Below, in pieces: positions 8,468 through 17,350 of a stretch of 64,000 bases of DNA (within the stretch, counting starts at the first letter, position 1; each line of letters begins with the position of its first letter). The position numbers and the translations under genes were made by a program. Under the pieces are notes generated by a model, which saw only the letters and a program-made list of their open reading frames with translations, had not been told where the DNA came from and searched no databases. Origin of the DNA: Flavobacteriales bacterium (GTDB lineage Bacteria > Bacteroidota > Bacteroidia > Flavobacteriales > JASBRU01); assembly GCA_030149285.1 (NCBI GenBank), contig JASBRU010000005.1:124001-188000 (forward strand), given 5' to 3'.

Positions 8468-9273
8468 TGAAGAGATTATTAAAAATTGAATGGCAAAAAC
8501 TAAAAGCGAGTAATGCATTTAAAGTACTTATTCTATTGTACTTTATTTTTATGGCATTGGTTGCTATAACACTTGGTACAATTTCAATTGGAGACACGAG
8601 TAATCCTAATGGATTTTCACTTGACTTAGGTCAGAGTAGAGTTTTTGACTTTCCATACATATGGCAAAACGTATTATGGGTAGCCGGTTTTTTTAAGATA
8701 TTACTTGCCGTTATCATGGTTATTTATATTACAAATGAGTTTCAATATAAAACTCTCAGACAACACTTAATTGACGGGATGAGTCGTAAAGAGTTTTTAA
8801 TTGGCAAATTGTCTATGTCAGTAATTTTAGCGTTTGTCTCTACAGTATTTGTTATAATTACAATACTTATTTTAGGTGCCGCACACTCTTCAAACACTGA
8901 TTGGACACTTATTTTCGACCGAACATATTTTATACCTGCATACTTTTTAGAGGTACTTATTATAATGATCCTTTCCTTACTATTAGGAACATTATTAAAG
9001 AAAACGGGATTAGCTCTTGGTTTACTTTTCATTTACTATTGGGTAGTTGATCCAATTGCTGCATTCAAGCTAAAAGAATTTGGTGCTTATTTGCCTCTTG
9101 AAGCAATGCGAAACTTGATACACCAGCCTATAACGGGTATGGTAACTAATAGTGACCAAATTGGAATACAAAATATTTTTTGGGTTGAACCTAGAGATGT
9201 ACTAGTTGTATCCGCATACATTTTATTATTTTCGTACCTTACATTTTTACTGCTTAAAAAGCGAGATATCTAA
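8467..9273 (+). CDS. ABC-2 type transporter permease
   Basis: Membrane partner of the preceding ATPase (TAATG overlap). The 268-aa protein has about six hydrophobic segments: VLILLYFIFMALVAITLG, ILLAVIMVIYITNEF, VILAFVSTVFVIITILIL, LEVLIIMILSLLLGTLL, LALGLLFIYYWVV and VVSAYILLFSYLTFLLL. The segment YKTLRQHLIDGMSRKEFLIGK after the second helix is the usual ABC-2 coupling region. The family includes peptide-antibiotic exporters and other small-molecule exporters; the substrate cannot be told. Confidence 0.85.
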   Translation: MKRLLKIEWQKLKASNAFKVLILLYFIFMALVAITLGTISIGDTSNPNGFSLDLGQSRVFDFPYIWQNVLWVAGFFKILLAVIMVIYITNEFQYKTLRQHLIDGMSRKEFLIGKLSMSVILAFVSTVFVIITILILGAAHSSNTDWTLIFDRTYFIPAYFLEVLIIMILSLLLGTLLKKTGLALGLLFIYYWVVDPIAAFKLKEFGAYLPLEAMRNLIHQPITGMVTNSDQIGIQNIFWVEPRDVLVVSAYILLFSYLTFLLLKKRDI

Positions 9274-9293
9274 AAATATAAAGGGACAACTAC

Positions 9294-10112
9294 TTGAGTA
9301 ATCATCAAGACAATACATCTTCTTGGCAAGATAAAGTACACGAAGTAATTTTTGAGGCTGACACCTTTGCAGGTAAGTTATTTGATGTTGCTTTATTAAT
9401 AGCTATTATAGCCAGTGTTTTGGCAGTAATGCTAGAAAGTGTTGAGTCTATCTACAATAGACACGGGCCTATACTTAGAGTTATAGAATGGGGCTTTACT
9501 GTAATTTTTACCTTAGAGTATGTTGCCCGCATTATCTCTGTTAGAAAACCAAGAAAATACATCCTTAGTTTTTACGGAATTATAGACTTACTCTCTGTAA
9601 TACCTACCTACTTAAGTTTAATAATAGTAGGTCCACAGTACTTTGCTGTAATTCGTACAGTACGATTATTAAGAGTATTTAGAATACTTAAACTCACCCG
9701 ATACCTTGGCGAAGCCAGCTTATTGATAAATGCCATGAAAGCCAGTAGAGCAAAAATTATAGTGTTTTTGGGGGCTGTGCTTAGTGTAGTTATTATTATG
9801 GGTACACTAATGTTTCTAATAGAAGGGAAAGAAAGTGGTTTTACTAGTATTCCTACCAGTATATATTGGGCTATAGTAACTCTTACAACTGTAGGCTATG
9901 GCGATATTGCCCCTGCTACAGTTCCGGGGCAAATATTAGCCTCTATTATTATGATTTTAGGTTATGGTGTAATAGCAGTACCAACCGGAATAGTATCTGC
10001 AGAAATGGTAAAGCCTATTAAAAAAACAAACACTCAAGCATGCCCAAGTTGCTCTAAAGAAGGACATGAAGATAATGCAGAGTATTGTAAGTATTGTGGT
10101 GAAAAACTATGA
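9294..10112 (+). CDS. Voltage-gated K+ channel with C-terminal zinc ribbon
   Basis: A 272-aa six-helix ion channel of the inner membrane. S1 begins near residue 28, S4 carries the gating arginines RTVRLLRVFRILKLTR (121-136), and the selectivity filter is TVGYGD (199-204), the K+ signature. After S6 there is a compact zinc ribbon with Cys at about 250, 253, 265 and 268 (CPSC...CKYCGEKL), ending two residues later. The start is TTG at 9294. It overlaps miaA by four bases. The zinc-ribbon tail may act in tetramer assembly or sensing (inference). Confidence 0.9.
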   Translation: MSNHQDNTSSWQDKVHEVIFEADTFAGKLFDVALLIAIIASVLAVMLESVESIYNRHGPILRVIEWGFTVIFTLEYVARIISVRKPRKYILSFYGIIDLLSVIPTYLSLIIVGPQYFAVIRTVRLLRVFRILKLTRYLGEASLLINAMKASRAKIIVFLGAVLSVVIIMGTLMFLIEGKESGFTSIPTSIYWAIVTLTTVGYGDIAPATVPGQILASIIMILGYGVIAVPTGIVSAEMVKPIKKTNTQACPSCSKEGHEDNAEYCKYCGEKL

Positions 10113-10999
10113 ATAACAAAACCCTCGTAGTATTAGTTGGCCCCACAGCCATTGGCAAAACTGCTTTAAGTATAGACATAGCTAAAGCATTAAACACCGA
10201 AATCATCTCCTGCGACTCTCGCCAGTTTTTCTCCGAAATGAAAATTGGTACAGCTCCTCCTTCTCCAGAGGAATTAAATGCAGTAAAACATCATTTTATT
10301 GGGCATTTATCCGTTAAAGATGAATATAGTGTAGGTACTTTTGAGAAAGATGCTCTTCAGTTACTCGATACATTATTTGAAGAAAGGAATACTGTTCTAA
10401 TGGTAGGTGGTTCAGGCTTATATGTTAATGCTGTAGTAAGAGGTTTAGACGAATTCCCTAATGTTGACCCAGCAATTAGAGAAGAGCTAAAAAAAGAACC
10501 TCTTGAAAAACTGCAAAGTCTCTTAAAAGAAAAAGACCCGGAATACTACGAAAGTGTGGATATAAATAACCCACAACGATTAATTAGAGCATTAGAAATA
10601 GCTATAGGCACAGGTAAGCCTTACTCCTATTACAGAAAGCAAAAACATACCGAACGCCCTTTTAAATCCATTATCATTGGGCTAAATACCGAAAGAGAAC
10701 AGCTTTACAATCGTATAAATAAACGTGTTGATTTAATGATGGAAGCAGGTTTGCTTGAAGAAGCAAAACAGCTACACCCACTTAAACATTTAAACGCACT
10801 ACAAACAGTAGGTTATAGAGAATTATTTGAGCATTTTGATGGTACTATTGATTTAAAAACAGCAATTGAAGAAATTAAAAAAAATAGCCGCCGATTTGCC
10901 AAAAGACAATTGACTTGGTTTAAAAAAACTGAAAATATAGTTTGGTTTGAACCCCATCAGAAAGAGGAAATACTAGACTTTATAATAAAAAATTGCTAA
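10109..10999 (+). CDS. miaA: tRNA dimethylallyltransferase
   Basis: Transfers a dimethylallyl group to A37 of tRNAs reading UNN codons. Evidence: P-loop GPTAIGKTALS at residue 9, SCDSRQFFSEMKIGTAPP, MVGGSGLYVNAVVRGLDEFP, and the C-terminal LQTVGYRELFEHFDG and RRFAKRQLTWFKK. At 296 aa it is a typical MiaA. ATG overlaps the channel gene's TGA, so the pair is coupled although functionally unrelated. It is followed by about 100 bases before the next gene. Confidence 0.96.
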   Translation: MNNKTLVVLVGPTAIGKTALSIDIAKALNTEIISCDSRQFFSEMKIGTAPPSPEELNAVKHHFIGHLSVKDEYSVGTFEKDALQLLDTLFEERNTVLMVGGSGLYVNAVVRGLDEFPNVDPAIREELKKEPLEKLQSLLKEKDPEYYESVDINNPQRLIRALEIAIGTGKPYSYYRKQKHTERPFKSIIIGLNTEREQLYNRINKRVDLMMEAGLLEEAKQLHPLKHLNALQTVGYRELFEHFDGTIDLKTAIEEIKKNSRRFAKRQLTWFKKTENIVWFEPHQKEEILDFIIKNC

Positions 11000-11100
11000 T
11001 TATTTTTTCCTACTCACCCAACCCAAAGCCCAAAAAAGCAGTTTAAATAAATAGAATGTCGTAAATTCGACGCTGATACAGAATTGCTAAAACGTTTTTA

Positions 11101-13686
11101 ATGAAGAAAAAATACACACTCCTTGTAGTACTTGGGGTTTTTGTGCTTTCATTTTCCACAAAAGCACAAAATCAAACAGCCGACACTGCAAATTATCCTT
11201 ACTGGGTAGAAATGATGAAAGACCCCGATGCCAACTTTTTTGAAACACAAAAGGCATTTAACATCTATTGGGAAAACAGAGAGGTTACCAGAGGTTCCGG
11301 ATACAAGCAGTTTAAGCGCTGGGAATCTAAAATGGAAAACAAAATAGACGCTAACGGCAACAGAAGAAGAAATATAGATTTATACAACGCAGTTGCCAGC
11401 TATCAAAACCAAAAAGCTATACAAAAAACCAGTACTGCCGGTAATTGGACTCAGATGGGGCCATTTAATCCACCGCCACTGTCTAACGGACAACCAAGGG
11501 GTTTAGGAAGAATTGCATCACTAGCATTTGACCCTACTAATGCAAATATCATGTATACAGGTACACCATCAGGTGGTATTTGGAAAACAATTGATGGCGG
11601 CAATAACTGGACTAATATTTCTAATAACTTACCTTCTTTAGGTGTATCCGGTATTATTGTTACCAGTAGTTATATTTTAATTGGTACCGGTGATAGAGAC
11701 AATAATGATGCTGATGGTATAGGAGTAATGAAAAGTACTGATGGAGGACAAACGTGGGTACCATCTAGCACAGGTATGGGTAATCGTACTATTCATCGTA
11801 TGGTATTAGACCCTACTAACAATAATACCGTTATTGTTGCTACATCATCAGGTATTTATCGATCTACAGATGCAGGTGCTACTTGGTCTCTTAGACAAGC
11901 TGGTAATACTTTTGATTTAGTTTTTAAACCAAATGATTCAAATACACTATATGCTGCTATTACAGGCGCTCCTACTATAGTAAAGTCTACAGATAACGGA
12001 CAAACATGGAACTCACTTACAACTGGTTTTGCACCGGCTGCAGTAAAAGCAGCTATTGCTGTTACTCCTGATGACCCTGATTACTTATATGTTGTAACTG
12101 CAGAATCTGGCAAGTTTACTGGTTTATATCGCTCTACAGATGCAGGTGCATCTTTTGTATTACGATCTAACTCTCCTAACCTTATGGATTTTTCATCAAC
12201 AGGTTCTGGTACAGGTGGGCATGCATGGTACAACCTAGATATAGCTGTAGATCCTACAAATAAAGATGTTGTGTATGTTGGAGGAGTAAATATTTTTAAG
12301 TCTACCAATGGTGGTTCTACGTGGAATATCAATGGTCACTGGACCGGTTTTGGAACTACTTCACCTACTGTACATGCTGACAATCACATACTAGAATACT
12401 CTCCTGTAAACGGTAAGCTTTATACCGGTAACGATGGTGGTGTATATGAAACTTCTAACGGTGGTGTAATATGGACTATTAAAAGTAACGGATTAAACAT
12501 TGGCCAAATCTATAAGATTGGGCAAAGCACATTAAATAAAGATTTAGTGTTGGCGGGTTATCAAGATAATGGTACTAGTGTATATGACAATGGAAATTGG
12601 TCTGCAATAGTGGGTGGCGATGGCATGGAGTGTATAGTTGACCCAACCAATACAAACATTATGTATGCCGAAACCCAACGTGGTAGTGTTAGAAGATCTC
12701 TAAACGGAGGCGCATTTTTTACTACTATTACAAGTAGCTTACCTGGAGAAGGACCATGGGTAACACCATATATCTTAGATGAAAGTGATAGAAATGTAAT
12801 GTATGTTGGTTATAGTGATTTATGGAGAAATGATAATGTAAGAAGCTCTACTAACTGGACACAGGTTACAAGCTTACTCGGTTCAAGTACTATTAGAGTT
12901 ATTGAGCAATCTTCTGCTAACCCTGATTTATTGTTATTCTCTAGAACAGATAATAAATTATACATCTCTACAGATGCTACTTCTATTGTGCCAACTTTTA
13001 CACAAGCTACACTCCCTATACCACAGCGCCCATATGCTATAGAAACTCATCCTACAAACGAGAACATTATTTATATAGTACTGCTGTCAAGAGTATACAA
13101 GTCTATAGATAAAGGCGCTACTTGGACTAACATAACAGGGTCATTACCATCAGGTTTTAACTTTAATACTATAGTGTACGACAAAAGCTTTGGTGGAGAG
13201 AGTTTATACTTAGGTACAGAAGCCGGCGTATTTTATAGAGATAGCACAATGAACGACTGGGTTGACTTTAGTACAAATTTACCACCGGTAGATATTACTG
13301 AGTTAGAGATTTATTATGATGCTAACCGTAGTAATAGCCGCATAAGAGCTGCAACGTATGGTAGAGGTTTGTGGGAGTCTGATTTATACACAAGCTTTAA
13401 TGTTTCTATTAAAGAAAATAGTTTGGCTTTAACTAATAGTGCTGTAAAACTATTCCCTAATCCAAACACAGGAACTGCAACTATCAACATTAAAAACATA
13501 AGTGCAAATAGTGTAGATATGTTTGTTACAAACATTAATGGACAGATTATAAAAACTGAATCTCTTACTACCAACAATGGTTTAATTGAAGCGATAATAG
13601 ATATCTCATCTGAGCCAAAAGGAGTTTATTTTATTACTGTAAATGATGGTAAAAACTCCGTTACAAAAGAAATGATAGTGAATTAA
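11101..13686 (+). CDS. Secreted Asp-box (BNR/sortilin-like) beta-propeller protein with T9SS sorting domain
   Basis: An 861-aa secreted protein. Residues 1-22 are a signal peptide (KKKYTLLVVLGVFVLSF, then Ala-Gln cleavage site). Asp-box repeats of the form S-x-D-x-G-x-x-W occur near residues 163, 211, 254, 295, 344, 400 and 667 (for example STDGGQTW, STDAGATW, SIDKGATW), indicating one or two beta-propellers of the sortilin/xyloglucanase type. Residues 779-861 are a type A T9SS C-terminal domain: LFPNPNTGTATINI, then MFVTNINGQIIKTE and GVYFITVNDG. It should be exported across the outer membrane and attached to the surface or released. Enzyme activity is not shown; many relatives are only structural. 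Confidence 0.88.
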   Translation: MKKKYTLLVVLGVFVLSFSTKAQNQTADTANYPYWVEMMKDPDANFFETQKAFNIYWENREVTRGSGYKQFKRWESKMENKIDANGNRRRNIDLYNAVASYQNQKAIQKTSTAGNWTQMGPFNPPPLSNGQPRGLGRIASLAFDPTNANIMYTGTPSGGIWKTIDGGNNWTNISNNLPSLGVSGIIVTSSYILIGTGDRDNNDADGIGVMKSTDGGQTWVPSSTGMGNRTIHRMVLDPTNNNTVIVATSSGIYRSTDAGATWSLRQAGNTFDLVFKPNDSNTLYAAITGAPTIVKSTDNGQTWNSLTTGFAPAAVKAAIAVTPDDPDYLYVVTAESGKFTGLYRSTDAGASFVLRSNSPNLMDFSSTGSGTGGHAWYNLDIAVDPTNKDVVYVGGVNIFKSTNGGSTWNINGHWTGFGTTSPTVHADNHILEYSPVNGKLYTGNDGGVYETSNGGVIWTIKSNGLNIGQIYKIGQSTLNKDLVLAGYQDNGTSVYDNGNWSAIVGGDGMECIVDPTNTNIMYAETQRGSVRRSLNGGAFFTTITSSLPGEGPWVTPYILDESDRNVMYVGYSDLWRNDNVRSSTNWTQVTSLLGSSTIRVIEQSSANPDLLLFSRTDNKLYISTDATSIVPTFTQATLPIPQRPYAIETHPTNENIIYIVLLSRVYKSIDKGATWTNITGSLPSGFNFNTIVYDKSFGGESLYLGTEAGVFYRDSTMNDWVDFSTNLPPVDITELEIYYDANRSNSRIRAATYGRGLWESDLYTSFNVSIKENSLALTNSAVKLFPNPNTGTATINIKNISANSVDMFVTNINGQIIKTESLTTNNGLIEAIIDISSEPKGVYFITVNDGKNSVTKEMIVN

Positions 13687-13692
13687 AAGAAC

Positions 13693-14538
13693 TTATAATT
13701 CACCCATATGATACAAAGTAAGCCCCGCAATAGGGGCTTCCATTGTTTTATACACCTGCATGCCTCTCTCCTCTGCAACAGATTTAAGAATATTTGAGTA
13801 GTAATAACCTACTGATCCTACACAAGCAATTGGGTATTTTTGATAATCCGTATACTTACTTATATGAGCATCAAAAAAATGATTAAAAGCCTTTTTTACC
13901 AACTCTATACAGTATGGGTTTTTGATGTTTTGAAATACAAACTTACTTAATGAGGCCATAAACTTATTGGGCATTGGCTCTTTATAAATTCTATTCATAG
14001 CCTTTTCAAAAGTAAGGTCTAATCGGTTTTCTAGGTTTCTTGTCAATTCATCCGGTAGTTTACCGTACAAATAATCCGTCAGTAATAATTTACCTATTTC
14101 TGTACCGCTCCCTTCATCTGCCAATAAGTAGCCCAATGAGGGTACATTTTCTATTATTTGCTTACCATCATATAAGCAAGAGTTTGAGCCTGTACCTAAT
14201 ATAGTAGCAATACCTGCATTAGTACCTAAAGAGGCTCTAGCTGCAGCTAACAAATCATGTTCAACAAATACCTCGGCATTTATAAATATTGTGCTTAAAG
14301 CGACTTTAATACTATTTTTGTTTTCTTCTGTAGAGCAACCTGCTCCGTAAAAGTGTATTTCATTTACAGCATCGGCTTCAAGCTCAAGAGCTATAGACTT
14401 CTTTAACTCCTCAATAATCTTATCGGTAGTAATGTAATAGGGGTTAAAGCCCATAGTACTGTACTGACTGATATTTTGTTGAGCATCAATCAGTCTCCAA
14501 TCTGTTTTTGTAGAACCACTATCAGCTATTAGTAGCAT
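13693..14538 (-). CDS. BadF/BadG/BcrA/BcrD-family kinase (N-acetylglucosamine kinase-like)
   Basis: ASKHA-fold sugar kinase-like ATPase, 281 aa. The phosphate-1 loop LIADSGSTKTDWRLID opens the protein, GIATILGTGSNSCLYDG is the second nucleotide loop, and LGYLLADEGSGTEIGKLL is typical of GlcNAc-kinase-like members. It closes the leftward pyrR operon and overlaps rnz by 17 bases. It may salvage an amino sugar from peptidoglycan turnover (inference). The extreme 3' end contains a strong GC hairpin inside the coding sequence. Confidence 0.85.
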   Translation of the reverse strand: MLLIADSGSTKTDWRLIDAQQNISQYSTMGFNPYYITTDKIIEELKKSIALELEADAVNEIHFYGAGCSTEENKNSIKVALSTIFINAEVFVEHDLLAAARASLGTNAGIATILGTGSNSCLYDGKQIIENVPSLGYLLADEGSGTEIGKLLLTDYLYGKLPDELTRNLENRLDLTFEKAMNRIYKEPMPNKFMASLSKFVFQNIKNPYCIELVKKAFNHFFDAHISKYTDYQKYPIACVGSVGYYYSNILKSVAEERGMQVYKTMEAPIAGLTLYHMGEL

Positions 14539-15454
14539 AGTCTATAGAATACGTTACACCTTCATCTGCAATATCGGCATTTTCAAAGATACTTTTAGTC
14601 TCATCTAATAATGGAGACAAGTATCTATACCTACTGGAAAAATGACCAATCAATAATTTTTTCACATTTGCTTTTAAAGCAATTGTAGCTGCTTGTTTTG
14701 TAGTAGAGTGGCCTCTTTTATCGGCCAAGTCAACCAACTCATCTAAAAAAGTAGCCTCATGATATAATAAGTCTACGCCCTCAATTTGTGGTATCATATC
14801 AGGGTTATATCCGGTATCAGAGCAAAAAGCATAAGACCTTAGTGGTGGTGGATCTTCTGTTAGTTCTTCGTTTGGTATTACCCTACCATCAACAGTAGTA
14901 TAATCTTTACCGTCTTTTATATTTTGGATATCACAAACCTCTATTCTGTATTCCTTTAGCTTGTCTACACGCATTTTTCGCTCCCTAGGCTTTTCTTTAA
15001 ATAAAAAACCATTGGTATAAATACTATGCTTTAAGGGTATAGAGTGTACAGTAAGCCTATCATCTTCATATAACAACTCAGGGCTTTTACTTTCCAGCGG
15101 ATGAAATATGATAGAATACTTTAACCAAGTTTTAGAAACCTTAAGTTGTAAATCAATAAGCTCCTTTAAGTCTTTTGGAGCATGTATATGTAAGTCTTTT
15201 TTTCTGTCTAATAGATGAAAAGAAGACAGCAAACCAATTAAACCAAAATAATGATCGCCATGAAGATGACTGATGAATATATTATTGATTTTACTAAACG
15301 GAATCTTGTTCTTACGTAATTGTATCTGTGTGCCCTCACCACAGTCTACCAAAAAATAACGCTCGTATATTTTTACAACTTGCGATGTAGGGTTTGCAAA
15401 GGTAGTTGGGGTTGCCGAGTTTCGACCTAGGATAGTTACTTCAAAAGGAATCAT
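14522..15454 (-). CDS. rnz: Ribonuclease Z
   Basis: Zinc-dependent metallo-beta-lactamase-fold endonuclease that trims the 3' trailer of tRNA precursors. Visible are the HLHGDHYFGL zinc motif near residue 62, the LLYHEATF segment, GHSTTKQAA, and the LLIGHFSSRY C-terminal motif. Length 310 aa fits the bacterial short form. The start overlaps the stop of the STAS-like gene as TAATG, and its own end overlaps the kinase gene. Confidence 0.95.
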   Translation of the reverse strand: MIPFEVTILGRNSATPTTFANPTSQVVKIYERYFLVDCGEGTQIQLRKNKIPFSKINNIFISHLHGDHYFGLIGLLSSFHLLDRKKDLHIHAPKDLKELIDLQLKVSKTWLKYSIIFHPLESKSPELLYEDDRLTVHSIPLKHSIYTNGFLFKEKPRERKMRVDKLKEYRIEVCDIQNIKDGKDYTTVDGRVIPNEELTEDPPPLRSYAFCSDTGYNPDMIPQIEGVDLLYHEATFLDELVDLADKRGHSTTKQAATIALKANVKKLLIGHFSSRYRYLSPLLDETKSIFENADIADEGVTYSIDYATNS

Positions 15455-15786
15455 TAGAAACCTAACTTCCTTTCTATATCTTCCATCTCTAAATAATCTT
15501 CGGCCTCATGTAAAGTGGGTACTACAGCCACATAGTCTTCAAAAGACTCTAAATGAGCTTCCTTTAAAATTACTATCAATGATTTTTTATTCTCAGAAAA
15601 ACGCTCTGTCTCACTAGCTAATGGCTCTAAGTCTAAGTTCTCTATACTTTCTAAAGAAGTTAAATCTGCCAATATATGTGCATCAGCATGCTTTGCCAAT
15701 TCGGCAATAAATGCATCAACATCTAAAGTACTAGACTGGTATTGTAATAAAGTGTAATTATCTTTTTTTTCTACAGAAAAACTCAT
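15454..15786 (-). CDS. STAS-like small protein next to ribonuclease Z
   Basis: A 110-aa acidic soluble protein: FSVEKKDNYTLLQYQSSTLDVDAFIAEL is the usual beta-beta-alpha opening of a STAS/anti-anti-sigma-like fold, followed by HILADLTSLESIENLDLEPLA. There is no obvious phosphorylatable Ser at the classical DxS site, so a SpoIIAA-type switch is doubtful. It lies between pyrB and rnz with TAATG overlaps at both ends. This close coupling suggests a role tied to its neighbours, but none is shown. Confidence 0.75.
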   Translation of the reverse strand: MSFSVEKKDNYTLLQYQSSTLDVDAFIAELAKHADAHILADLTSLESIENLDLEPLASETERFSENKKSLIVILKEAHLESFEDYVAVVPTLHEAEDYLEMEDIERKLGF

Positions 15787-16715
15787 TATCTACTAATTTT
15801 TGATGCCAGTAAATATAAAGCCGCCATACGTATAGCTACTCCATTTTCTACCTGATTTAAGATGATAGATTGCCCCGAGTCTGCTACATCACTTGTTATC
15901 TCTACTCCCCTGTTTATAGGGCCCGGGTGCATAATTGTTATCTCTTTATCTAGGCTTTCTAAAATTTCTTTGGTAACACCATATTGCATTGCATACTCGC
16001 GTATAGATGGGAAATATTTTAATTTTTGGCGTTCATGCTGTACTCTTAGCATATTAGCTATGTCGCACCACTCTAGTGCTTTGAGCAAGTTAGTTTCTAC
16101 TTTTACGCCAAGGCTTTTTACGTATTTAGGCAATAAGGTTGTTGGTCCGCAAACCATTACCTCTGCGCCTAGCTTTTGCAAGCAAAATATATTAGATAGT
16201 GCTACTCTAGAGTGCAAGATGTCTCCTACAATAACTATTTTCTTTCCGGCTACTTCGCCAAATTTTTCTCTTATAGAGTAAGCATCTAGTAAAGCCTGTG
16301 TAGGGTGCTCATGCGTGCCGTCTCCTGCATTTACAATACGAGAGTTTACATTTTGTGATAGAAATGCTGCTGCGCCCGGGTTTGGGTGACGCATTACTAC
16401 CATATCCACTTTCATGGCTAAAATATTGTTTACTGTATCTATTAAGGTTTCCCCTTTAGTTACAGATGATGATGATGATGAAAAGTTGATTACATCTGCC
16501 GAAAGTCTTTTCTCTGCCAACTCAAACGAAAGTTTTGTTCGGGTTGAGTTTTCAAAAAACAAATTGGCAATGGTAATATCTCTTAGTGAGGGTACTTTTC
16601 TAATAGGTCTATTAATTACCTCTTTAAAATTATCTGCTGTGCTAAATATCAGTTCGATATCAGCCAGGGTGATATTTTTTATCCCTAATAAATGATCTAC
16701 ACTTAAATCTGCCAT
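15786..16715 (-). CDS. pyrB: Aspartate carbamoyltransferase catalytic subunit
   Basis: Condenses carbamoyl phosphate with aspartate in de novo pyrimidine synthesis. The carbamoyl-phosphate site FFENSTRTKLSFELA (near residue 55) and HEHPTQALLDAYSI (near residue 135) are intact, as is HPGPINRGVEI near the end. Length 309 aa is normal. No regulatory pyrI lies next to it. It overlaps pyrR upstream and the STAS-like gene downstream by single-base TAATG junctions. Confidence 0.96.
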   Translation of the reverse strand: MADLSVDHLLGIKNITLADIELIFSTADNFKEVINRPIRKVPSLRDITIANLFFENSTRTKLSFELAEKRLSADVINFSSSSSSVTKGETLIDTVNNILAMKVDMVVMRHPNPGAAAFLSQNVNSRIVNAGDGTHEHPTQALLDAYSIREKFGEVAGKKIVIVGDILHSRVALSNIFCLQKLGAEVMVCGPTTLLPKYVKSLGVKVETNLLKALEWCDIANMLRVQHERQKLKYFPSIREYAMQYGVTKEILESLDKEITIMHPGPINRGVEITSDVADSGQSIILNQVENGVAIRMAALYLLASKISR

Positions 16716-17263
16716 TATTTATTTTCAGTTCTTAGCAAGCATACTTTATCACTTCCTCCTTCTTCTTTCCACTCTACAGTTACCCTTTCAGAGTCTATTG
16801 TATCTACCGTTCTTCCCACATAATCGGGTTGTATAGGTAGGTGTCTGCTAAACCTTCTATCTATCAGTACCAGCAGTTCCACTTCATTGGGTCTACCAAA
16901 AGATTGTACAGCATCTAGTGCAGCTCTTACACTACGCCCTGTATACAGCACATCATCTACAAAAACTACGTTTTTGCCTTCAACTAAAAAGTTTATTTCG
17001 GTTTGATTGGCGAGTAAGGGCTGATCCCTTCTTCTAAAATCATCTCTAAAAAAGGTAGTATCTAAAAAACCAACTTTTAAATCGGTCTTGTTATAGTCTT
17101 TCTCTAGAAGCTCTTGTAAGCGTTTAACTAGGTATTTACCCCTTGGCTGTAAGCCGATTAGCACCGTATTGGCAAAATCGTCATGATTTTCAATAAGCTG
17201 GCAGCAGAGCCTATGGAGGGTAAGCCTAAGTTCGTTATTGTCTAAAAGTACTTTTTGGCCCAT
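16715..17263 (-). CDS. pyrR: PyrR: uracil phosphoribosyltransferase / pyrimidine regulator
   Basis: PRTase-fold protein. PyrR proteins convert uracil to UMP and, in Gram-positive bacteria, bind pyr mRNA. The PRPP loop VVFVDDVLYTGRSVRAALD (near residue 92) and the RGKYLVKRL segment are characteristic. I choose the ATG at 17263 (182 aa, MGQKVLLDNN), because the alternative start at 17281 lies inside the -7 box at 17279-17286 and would be upstream of transcription. First gene of the pyrR-pyrB-STAS-rnz-kinase operon. Confidence 0.92.
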   Translation of the reverse strand: MGQKVLLDNNELRLTLHRLCCQLIENHDDFANTVLIGLQPRGKYLVKRLQELLEKDYNKTDLKVGFLDTTFFRDDFRRRDQPLLANQTEINFLVEGKNVVFVDDVLYTGRSVRAALDAVQSFGRPNEVELLVLIDRRFSRHLPIQPDYVGRTVDTIDSERVTVEWKEEGGSDKVCLLRTENK

Positions 17264-17278
17264 ACATTTTGAATTGCA

Positions 17279-17286
17279 CAAAGATA
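17279..17286 (-). promoter_or_regulatory. pyrR: -7 box TATCTTTG of the pyrR operon
   Basis: Exact TAnnTTTG match on the minus strand, 15 bases before the pyrR ATG. With the usual Bacteroidota spacing, transcription would start near 17272, leaving a leader of roughly 9 bases. It lies just past the rpsA terminator, so the operon has its own promoter. Confidence 0.65.
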
Positions 17287-17300
17287 TCTAAAAAAGAGTA

Positions 17301-17330
17301 AAAAAAAAGCCTCAGTAAAAACTGAGGCTT
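17301..17330 (-). terminator. Intrinsic terminator of rpsA
   Basis: On the minus strand a 10-bp perfect stem (AAGCCTCAGT at 17307-17316 with ACTGAGGCTT at 17321-17330, loop of four A/T) is followed by a run of T. It lies about 20 bases after the rpsA stop. Confidence 0.92.
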
Positions 17331-17350
17331 AAATTTATATAAAGATTGGA

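Noticed and set aside
7577-9273. ABC pair as GldA and partner
   Set aside because: The ATPase is of the BcrA type and has its own ABC-2 permease adjacent; nothing specific to GldA is seen.
13720-13739. GC-rich hairpin AAGCCCC/GGGGCTT as a terminator for the T9SS-protein gene
   Set aside because: It lies inside the 3' end of the kinase coding sequence and has no T-run on either strand; not a standard intrinsic terminator.
17264-17281. Upstream start for pyrR at 17281
   Set aside because: It falls within the -7 box at 17279-17286 and would be upstream of the expected transcription start.
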